Assembly (NCBI GenBank): GCA_009602725.1
Contig: WELB01000328.1
Coordinates: forward strand, 4,196 to 16,441
Source of the DNA: Spirogloea muscicola
Lineage: Eukaryota; Streptophyta; Zygnematophyceae; Spirogloeales; Spirogloeaceae
Direction of reading: 5' to 3'
Length of the DNA: 12,246 nt
How positions within the stretch are numbered: position 1 is the stretch's first letter; every line of letters starts with the position of its first letter. A model generated the notes under the pieces. It saw only the letters and a program-made list of their open reading frames with translations, was not told where the DNA came from and made no database searches. This document shows, one piece after another, positions 5,199 through 12,246 of the stretch. A program made the translations under genes and the position numbers.

Positions 5199-7161
5199 AT
5201 GGCGCCGCCCGCCGCGCCTCGCNGGGCGCGGCCGGCAACGGCTGGCCGCACTGGCGGCCGCGGCCGCGGGCCAAGGTGGCGGGCCCCGTGAAGACGGTGG
5301 TGCTGGTGGTGATGGAGAACCGGGGGTTTGACCACATGCTGGGGTGGCTGCGCCGCGACCACCCCGCGCACCCGCCCGTCGACGGCCTCACCGGCGCCGA
5401 GTCCAACCCGCTCAACGCGTCGCTGCCCGGGTCGCCGCGCGTGCCCGTGCAGGACCTCGCCGAGTTCGTGGACCCGGACCCCGGCCACAGCTTCCAGGCC
5501 ATCCGCGAGCAGGTGTTCGGCGGCAACTCGTCGCGCCACGTCGCGCAGAACCCGGCGCCCATGGACGGCTTCGTGCAGCAGGCGGAGAGCATGATCTCCG
5601 GCTTCGGGGCCCGCGTGATGAGCCAGTTCCGGCCCGCCGCCGTGCCCGTGCTGTCGGAGCTCGCCGCGCAGTTCGCCGTCGTGGACTCGTGGCACTCGAG
5701 CGTGCCGGCGTCGACGCAGCCCAACCGGCTGTTCATCCACAGCGCGACGTCGCACGGCGCCACCGGCAACCACGTCCCGGACCTCGTCCGCGGCTTCCCG
5801 CAGAAGACGCTGTACGACAGCCTGGAGGAGAGCGGCCTGTCGTGGGGCGTCTACTTCCAGAACATGCCCAGCGTGCTGTTCCTGCGCAGCCTGCGCCGCC
5901 CCAAGTACGCGCCGCGCTTCCACTCGTACGAGATGCTGCGCCTGCATGCGCGCCTCGGCCTGCTGCCCAACTACGTCGTGCTGGAGCCCGCGTACTTCGA
6001 CATCGCCGGCCGCCCCGCCAACGACGACCACCCGTCGCACGACATCGCCGAGGGCCAGCGGTTCATGAAGGAGGTGTACGAGATGTTCCGCGCGTCCAAG
6101 CAGTGGCACGAGATGCTCCTCATCCTCACGTACGACGAGCACGGCGGCTTCTACGACCACGTGCCCACGCCCGTGCGCCACGTCCCCTCGCCCGACGGCA
6201 TCGTCGGCCCCAAGCCCTGGCGCTTCAAGTTCGACCGCCTCGGCGTGCGCGTCCCCACTGTCCTCATCTCGCCCTGGATCGACGCCACTACCGGTAACTC
6301 GACACGCCGGCCTCTATGCACTTGCACTCCTCGCCGCTCAGTCCTCGCAGTGCTACAGTGCATAGGGCAGGTTTGCTGTGAGGCTAGTGTAATGGCTGCG
6401 AGGCAGTGCCAACGTGCCCTCTCCGCGCTGCTTGCTGCAGCGCGGTCGGCTGACCTGACAGGCACCACCTCCTTCTCTGCGCTGCAGTGGTGCACGAGGG
6501 CAGCAAGCCCACACCCCACTCCCACTTTGAGCACTCGTCCATCCCAGCCACCATCAAGAAGATCTTCAACCTCAACTCCGACTTCCTCACCGCACGAGAT
6601 GCATGGGCGAGCACTTTTGAGGGCGCGCTCAACCGCAAGACACCCCGCACCGACTGTCCCAGTAAGCAGCCAAATCGCTTCAGGGTGCACCATTATTGAC
6701 TGCCTGGTTCCTAGCATGTGATTTGCTCACGACAGCGACTTTGGATATCGGGAAGGGCAGCTGCTGAGTGCCTTGCATTTTGTTGCTCATGCATATCACA
6801 TTGCAACCAATTTCGAGGTTTGCCAATGCACGGGGCACCAGAGCTGCCCGGCCATGCCACGAGTCAGACCTGAAAGCAGACCTATCGCGGGCATGTCTGT
6901 GCAGAGAAGATGCCCAGTCCTCCAAAAAGTCTGCGGCACGAGCCTGTGAATGAGGAACGTCTGCTCACAGAGTGGCAGCAGGAGCTGGTGATGCTGGCTG
7001 CAGCGCTCGTCGGCGACTCTGCAGCCTCCAATTTCCTTGAGGTGCCCAAGCGCATGACAGTGCGCCAGGGCAATGACTATGTCGAGAATGCCACGCGCCA
7101 TTTCCTCGACGCCAGCCTGGCAGCCTTGAAGGTCATCCTCATTGCGCGTTGTGTTGCATGA
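5199..7161 (+). CDS. Non-specific phospholipase C (phosphoesterase family), 3 exons
   Basis: Plant-type NPC enzyme that hydrolyses common phospholipids to diacylglycerol and a phospho-headgroup, in membrane lipid remodelling and phosphate starvation. Exons: start to 6293, 6488-6661, 6905-7161. Introns 6294-6487 (phase 1) and 6662-6904 (phase 1) are GT-AG and rejoin conserved motifs. Landmarks in order: VKTVVLVVMENRGFDHMLG, VPASTQPNRLFIHSATSHG, LPNYVVLEPAYFD, NDDHPSHDIAEGQRFMKEVY, TYDEHGGFYDHVPTP, VPTVLISPWID, then across intron 1 HFEHSSIPATIKKIFNLNSD, PRTDCP, and the C-terminal QQELVMLAAALVGD. About 480 residues run from the first conserved Val, so a full length near 510 would fit the family's usual 510-540. 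The start is unresolved. ATG 5199 sits in GCCGCCATGG, an excellent context, but is one frame off; one missing base near the N at 5223 would put it in frame. The only in-frame upstream ATG is at 4991, inside repeat DNA. Any signal peptide cannot be judged. Confidence 0.93.
5223..5223. other. Ambiguous base (N) in the phospholipase 5' region
   Basis: The single undetermined base of the window lies in an extremely GC-rich stretch (runs of C at 5159-5193). It falls between the well-placed ATG at 5199 and the first conserved residues at about 5272, and those two are out of frame with each other. Confidence 0.95.
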
Positions 7162-8562
7162 ATTTGCAATAAGCGTTATCTTCACTCAAATGGTATTATG
7201 ACACCTGTTGTTGCACAGCCTTTGACTTCTCGCATGTGGTAATTGGCCTCATCGTAGCCAAATTCTCTGACATGAGTCTCAGTGGTTGAGCGTCAGGCAC
7301 CTAGCACTCACTCTGCAGCTTGTGCAAGATGCAGGCTGGCAAGGACCCAGATCGTATTGTCCTACCCTCTCGCCTCAGGACATCGAGAAATGGGGGGGCG
7401 GGCTCCCACTTCTTGTGATGACTGTGACTGGCTCTCACCTTCCACAGAAGGATGGTAAGAGCCATTCTGTACCCTCACCACCTGACATTTCTTATACCTT
7501 GTATACACTCTACATTATAGTGCACTGGCAATCGCATCTACAATACACTTATTGTGAATAGTTTACAAGCTGTATCAATTATTGGGCGGTCAAACGCTTC
7601 TCAAGCAGATGACGAGCTAATCACACTGTCACCAACTATTTTTAAAGCTGCCAATGTGGTGAGGGCCCTCTGGGCACAAGCTCGAGATTACACTTCACAG
7701 TTCAGCTTCTGTGACACTGAAGTGCATCACCCTCAGTTTAAGATGTGATTGGTTCCAAGCAAAACTTAGAGCTATGCTGAACTTGGCAACACAAAGATGA
7801 GGCAAGTGGCACCCGAGCAGGATAAAGCGAGTTGCCAGCAAAAGACGATGTGGCTTTGCACAGCTGCATATTCGCAGCAACCAATGGAAACAATGGTGAG
7901 GGCCAGCATCCGTGGCACCAAGACTTGTCATCTCTATTCGGCAACGCATGCCTAAGGGACATCCGCAAGGTTCAGAGTTGGGGTTGCAAGACAACGCCAT
8001 CTGTTGCGATAGCCGAGCCTTCATTGGCCTGAAGGTAAGCTGGACCAGGAGTGTTGAGGGAAGGGGTGCAGGACCAGGAACAGCGAGAATGACAACAGAG
8101 GTTGGTGAAAGTGTCAGGCAGGTGAGAGAAAATGGTACATGCCCACCAGATTTTGTCCAGCAGACGGGAGCTGGCCAGCCAGCTGAATTCTGTACACACA
8201 TCTGCAGCAGGCACTAAGCCCTCAAGCGCTGGTTCTCACTTCCGCTTGTCGCGCCCATATGTGAATCCATTTGCAGCGCCACTGCCAAGTCGCGCAAAAT
8301 TCACAATGAAACCATCGGTGAGGCTTCACTGGCATATCAACATTGCAGGCATGCCTCCCTATCGCATCTATCCACCCTAGTCCTACTATCAATTCGAGCT
8401 ACCTTGGGAAGCAGTCCCTTCCCAGTGCTGACTATTTGGGTAGGCAGGATCTTGCATAGATTGAATTTAAGAAACACCCATAATTGATTTCGGCAAATAC
8501 CCCAACACAAGATATTGCTCCATATGCTCTTCCCATGAGATACAAGGGCTGCATACCTGGGG
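7162..8562. other. Spacer between convergent genes, no confident gene
   Basis: The 3' side of the phospholipase gene. GC content falls, with an A+T-rich patch around 7480-7660. There is no recognised protein, tRNA or repeat family from the left half of the window. Isolated splice-like sites occur on both strands (for example plus-strand AAG/GTAAGC at 8034) but I could not chain them into a gene. The 3' UTRs of both flanking genes probably lie here. Confidence 0.5.
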
Positions 8563-8847
8563 TGTTCAAGGGCTTTGTCACCAGAAGCACTGGCGCGGGT
8601 GGGCAAAACAGGTGTGGATGTTGAGAGCATCCAAGCTTTGTGGTCAGCAAGGCGCTTGTCGCCAATGCTGCCGGAGCTCTTCCTCAGCGGCTGGCTGGCA
8701 GATTGGGAGGAGCGCCAAGGGGGCGGAGGCAATGAGCCCGGCCCAGGCCCCGGGCCGTCCACGTCCCTTTCCCTGTCTCGTTCTCCCTCCGAGCAGCGCT
8801 CCACTCCAGCCCCAGCAGGAGCAGCGTGCACATGCGAGGGAGCAGCC
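8563..8847 (-). other. Possible additional 3' exon of the CDK-like kinase
   Basis: On the minus strand a frame opens after a GTGCAG acceptor near 8848 and runs to a strong CCAG/GTATGC donor at about 8563. It encodes a continuation of the same Arg/Glu/Asp style (EGERDRERDVDG), then a Pro/Gly/Ser-rich stretch (SLPPPPWRSSQSASQPL) and DKRLADHKAWML. It would join upstream only through a weak donor (ACA/GTGATG near 8946). The plus strand is also open across this region, so it may not be coding at all. Confidence 0.3.
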
Positions 8848-8931
8848 GACTGCACGGACGAACACTTACAGCTGGTCACAAGGGAGGCGCATCAGGAGCT
8901 CTACTGGGCTCTCGCTGCACCACACCAAGTA

Positions 8932-11900
8932 TCACCGCCACCTGCTATTCATCACTGTACTTGCCTGGGAGGGCTCGCTTGCAGACCGCTGCTCCCGTCG
9001 CACCGGCCCCTCAGGGACGGCCTCGGGCATGTCCCTCAGTCTCTCTCTGTCCCAGCCGTGGTCTTTCTCAGTGCGGTGCTTGTGGGCATGCGAGTCGCGA
9101 GCTGCGTAATCAAGCCGAGCTCCATTCAGCCCCTCTGAAGATCTATCCCTTTGCCGCTCCCTCTCCCTCTCCCTCTCCCTCTCCCTCTCCTTCTCCATCT
9201 CCTTCTCTCTCTCCCTCTCCCTCTCCTTCTCCCTCTCCCTCTCCCGCTCTCGCTCTCTCTCTCGCTCTCGCTCTCGCTCCACAGTTCTGTCCCTCTCCCT
9301 CAAGCCCCCAGGCAGGGCTCCTGAAGGATAGCCACCACTGATGGCAAAATCCGGCACTGCAGATGACACTGTGGATTGCTCAGCATACCAAGATGAAGAC
9401 CTTCTCTTGCCGCCAGGCTACTGCATGGTCAATCTGCAGAGCAGAGCAGGCAATTGCAGCTGGAAAGCTTAGTGCACTCACCAGTGACAGACTTTGTGGG
9501 GCGGGTGAGGCTCCGGGGTGGGGCCATGCGCACATCGTGATCATCGCCTTGCCCGCCATGTGGGTGGCCATGATGACCCACTGGTGCACCCGCACCCCCT
9601 GGGCCGCCCTGATGCAGGCCGGTCCGTGGCCAGAGAGCCCCGCCAGGTTTGAGCATCGGCTGCGGCCCAGACTTCGAGCTCAGCGGCCGCTCCCGTAGCG
9701 TCAGTGGGACGGACGGCTCGGGCACTGCATTCGGCGAAGCCCCCCGGGATGATGGTAGCGCAGGTGGCGGCCCGCCGTGAAAGCCCACCATCGAGTGCTC
9801 ATTGATGGCGGCAAACTTCTCGCTCTTGCTCTTGGCGCCGGCGCCCATGCCGCCATGCCTTGCCATGTGCTGCTTCTGCAATCCACGCAAGTGGAGCTCA
9901 GGGACAAGTCGGGTAGTCACCCTAGGAATCCTTCATATGTGACTCCAGCATTCATTCATCCTCGCCCGGTAGATGAGGAGAGGTGGCACAGCAGGTGATG
10001 ACATGACATACCTGCAGCGCAATGGACTGCTCGAGCTCAGCGTTTGCATGAGGCGCAGGGATCGCCTTGCTTGGCCGGTGCGCATTCGCCTGCCGCCGCC
10101 CCCCCCCTTCTGCCACCCGGCTAGGTCGGGCCCCGGCGGCTCGTTGCCTGCAATGCCAGACACAAGCTCAAGATGAGGTCAGTTCCGTACCGAACCAAAG
10201 CCAGAACTGGAGTATGCAAAGCCTCAACTAAGCGGCCCGACATATACCGGCGAGCTTCCTCATCCCTGAGCTTGGCATCATACTCCTTGCTCGGTGGGTA
10301 CTGGGGGAGGCTCTGAGGGTCGCAGGGAAAGGGCTTGGTGGTGAAAAACTGCACATGAGCGGCAATCGAAATGTGTCAGGCGCTCTGAGTAACCCCACGC
10401 AAGCAGACATGACTAGGCAGACACGCAGACTTGCTTACAAGAGAGCGGGCCATGTTAGGTCGATAGAGGAGAGGCATGATGATATGGCCACCATATCCGC
10501 AAGTCCGTACGGGTCAACTCACGTCGCTCTTGAGAGCCGCCGCGGCGGTGCCTCGATCATTGGGCTCAATGGCGAGCAGTGTCTCGAGCAATGCGAGGGA
10601 CGTTGGAGGGAAGTCCTTGAAGGTGTCCGCCAGGCATCGCTTATATGGCTGCTGGGGCTTGAAGATGGTCGCATGCGGAAGCCGCGACCGCCGCCAGTAC
10701 TCCTCAGATGGGGACCCGCACAGCTTGAATATCTTATGGAGCTGCTCCACCTGCGAGAGCAGTCGCAGGGCGCACACTTGCACCTTCTTATCTCGGCATC
10801 ATGCACTTGGCTACACATGCAGAGGAGAGGCAAAGCGGGCTCAGGGCTCAGCTTGACAGACCTTGACAGCAAATCTGTCCCACAACAACATTACAGTTGC
10901 ATGGGTGGTGGTTTAGGTGCTGTCTGGGCTCCACCCATGCATCGCAGGGAGAGTCACCTCAGTGCGCCCGGGCATGATGGGCTTCCCAGCGAGGAGCTCC
11001 GCAAGGATGCAACCTGAGCTCCAGAGATCGACGGCGGCGCCATAGTTGGTGGCCCCAAGCAGCAGCTCAGGCGGGCGGTACCAGAGCGTGACGACCCGGC
11101 TGGTCAGCGGCACATTGGCCTCGGGCCGGTAGAACGTGGCCAGTCCAAAGTCGGCGATTTTGAGGCAGCCGTGATTGTCCAGGAGCAGGTTGGAGCCCTT
11201 GATGTCGCGGTGCAGCACGCCATGCGCGTGGCAGTGCTCCAGCCCTCGCAGCAGCTGCTGCATGTAGCACTTGACCTGCAGACCGACAATGCCGCCAGAG
11301 GACGAGCATCAAGGCGCCTGACTTGGGTCGGGGTGACCCCTGCGCAAGCACCCGGTGGTAGGCAGGCCTGCCACCACAGCCAGCCCGGGCATGGCAGGGC
11401 ACGGGCGCTGAGCCGCCAGCACGAGGGAGCCTACCTGGGCCTCAGTGAACATGACACCTGGGCAGGCAGCGAGGCCAGCGAGGTCGTGCTCCATGTACTC
11501 AAAGACGAGGTAGAGGGAGCAGGACATGCGCGACGTGACGAGGCCCTCGAGGCGCACGACGTTGGGGTGCTCCAGCCGCCGCAGCACCTCGATCTCGCGC
11601 GCCATGAACCGCACGCTCTCCGGCTCCAGGTTGTCAAAGCGCACCTTCTTCAGCGCCACCAGGCGCTGCGACTCCAAGTCCCGTGCCTTGTACACACTGC
11701 TGTACGTGCCCTGCCCGATCTGCGTGAGCAACCACCAAGTGCATCGTGCATCAGATCCATGGCCACCCTGCGGCCGTGGAGACGTGTCGATGCGTGGCGG
11801 GCAGCCTGACTGGGTGGCTGGCATGGCCAGCTCGATGGGGGCACCGTTGTCGTGGGACAGGGTCCACAGCGGCTGTGGCGGCGAGTCGCAGTCCCTGCTG

Positions 11901-12246
11901 AAGCAACTAGGCACGGTGCTCGCTGCTACTGCAGCTACAGACTCGACCTCGGCAAGGGCCCTGGCCGAGGAGCCTCGCTTGTGTGACAAATGCGACGACG
12001 CCATCAAACACCGAGCCCGCGCAGGGGCGGGGGCACGGGCCCGGGCGCGGCCACGGCAACGGGAAGCCCAGCCGGCGAGCCACAACAGGCAAGGCCCGCG
12101 GGATGGCGCCGCCCCTAGAGCTGGCTGCCGGCGGCCGGCGGTGCGCGCGAGCAGCAGAAGCAAGCGCAGCGCAGCACCTTGTCGAGCTTCTCGAAGGAGT
12201 CGGCGCGGCGCGGGATCCAGCCCTTGATGGCGTCGCCAGCGACGGC
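8932..12246 (-). CDS. CDK-like Ser/Thr kinase (plant At1g54610 / CDK12-type), 8 exons, 5'-partial
   Basis: Cyclin-dependent-type kinase related to the plant At1g54610 group and CDK9/12/13, probably nuclear. Minus-strand exons: 12246-12178, 11719-11435, 11275-10958, 10750-10523, 10348-10248, 10147-10012, 9875-9482 and 9356-8932. All seven introns are GT-AG and every junction keeps frame. The N-terminal exon reads [20 protein letters not shown], diagnostic of the plant group. Kinase landmarks, with residues counted from the window edge: [10 protein letters not shown] (24-33), VALKK (44-48), the PSTAIRE-equivalent [18 protein letters not shown] (140-147), DFG (160-162), activation-loop [18 protein letters not shown], and PYKRCL with [12 protein letters not shown]. 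After the kinase domain come [26 protein letters not shown] and [13 protein letters not shown], all typical of the plant proteins, then a Gly/Pro/His-rich exon 7 and an Arg-Glu repeat tail. About 650 residues are visible and all catalytic residues are present, so it should be active. The N-terminus lies beyond the right edge. The TGA at 8932-8934 is the simplest end; a further exon is possible. Confidence 0.94.
9156..9280 (-). repeat. Coding hexamer repeat giving the Arg-Glu tail
   Basis: About 125 bases built mainly from CTCCCT and CTCGCT on the plus strand, that is GAGAGG/GAGCGA on the coding minus strand. In the kinase frame it gives an almost unbroken alternating Arg-Glu run of roughly 45 residues, with a few Lys and one Met. 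The tract keeps frame from end to end, which argues for selection on the protein. Such mixed-charge tails are known in CDK12-type kinases and splicing-associated proteins. Confidence 0.85.
11720..12177 (-). other. Large first visible intron of the kinase gene
   Basis: 458 bases between the [10 protein letters not shown] exon and the IGQGTY exon, with GTGCTG at its donor and CGCAG at its acceptor. It is the longest intron in the window. GC-rich throughout; minus- and plus-strand frames open across it are shadows, and I see no separate gene inside. Confidence 0.8.

Noticed and set aside
5090-6181. 363-codon open frame antisense to the phospholipase exon 1
   Set aside because: The opposite strand encodes a clearly conserved enzyme; the antisense product is Val/Ala/His/Arg-rich and low in complexity, a codon-bias shadow.
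5344-6297. 317-codon plus-strand frame inside the phospholipase exon
   Set aside because: Out of frame with the conserved enzyme, almost only Arg, Ala and Pro; a shadow of third-position GC.
7912-8034. Plus-strand frame ending LQDNAICCDSRAFIGLK before a GTAAGC donor-like site
   Set aside because: Looks exon-like, but no acceptor, partner exon or known family could be found, and the minus strand is equally open.
8575-9138. 187-codon plus-strand frame opposite the kinase tail
   Set aside because: It includes the reverse complement of the Arg-Glu hexamer region (Ser/Pro/Leu-rich) and has no recognisable domain; the minus strand is supported by in-frame splicing.
8826-9341. Plus-strand Ser-Pro repeat protein over the CTCCCT tract
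   Set aside because: It is the antisense reading of the kinase Arg-Glu tract; the kinase frame is anchored by seven consistent splice junctions.

Overview
This window looks like nuclear DNA of a GC-rich, intron-rich green alga. A Chlorella-like trebouxiophyte is my best guess, because all three recognisable proteins read closest to plant or green-algal families. Their exons are joined by short GT-AG introns of about 100 to 460 bases, and coding exons are much richer in GC than the repeats and spacers. The species cannot be named from the sequence alone.

Layout from left to right. (1) Positions 98-856, plus strand: the last four recognisable exons of the complex I accessory subunit NDUFS4, whose 5' end is cut off or unresolved at the window edge. 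(2) 857-1633: no gene recognised. (3) About 1634-5028: a dense nest of old retroelement debris, nearly all in minus-strand sense. At least seven copies end in the same C-terminal peptide, close to SDLRLL(T/S)R(N/S/G)Y and a stop. They are mixed with about a dozen copies of a 60-75 base tail unit built around a short hairpin (GGGCTG...CAGCCC). The same zone holds a ~232 bp duplication, an inverted repeat, and a 73 bp insertion flanked by a 6 bp direct repeat. (4) About 5199-7161, plus strand: a plant-type non-specific phospholipase C of the phosphoesterase family in three exons, with an unresolved N-terminus next to the window's single N. (5) 7162-8931: a spacer between convergent genes, possibly holding an extra 3' exon of the kinase. 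(6) 8932-12246, minus strand: eight exons of a CDK-like kinase of the plant At1g54610 / CDK12-type group, with an Arg-Glu repeat tail, open at the right edge.

The three genes show no obvious functional link: mitochondrial respiration, phospholipid hydrolysis, and a kinase probably acting on transcription or the cell cycle. They look like ordinary neighbours on a nuclear chromosome. The unusual part is the retroelement nest, which ends about 170 bases before the phospholipase ATG and so may supply that gene's promoter or leader.
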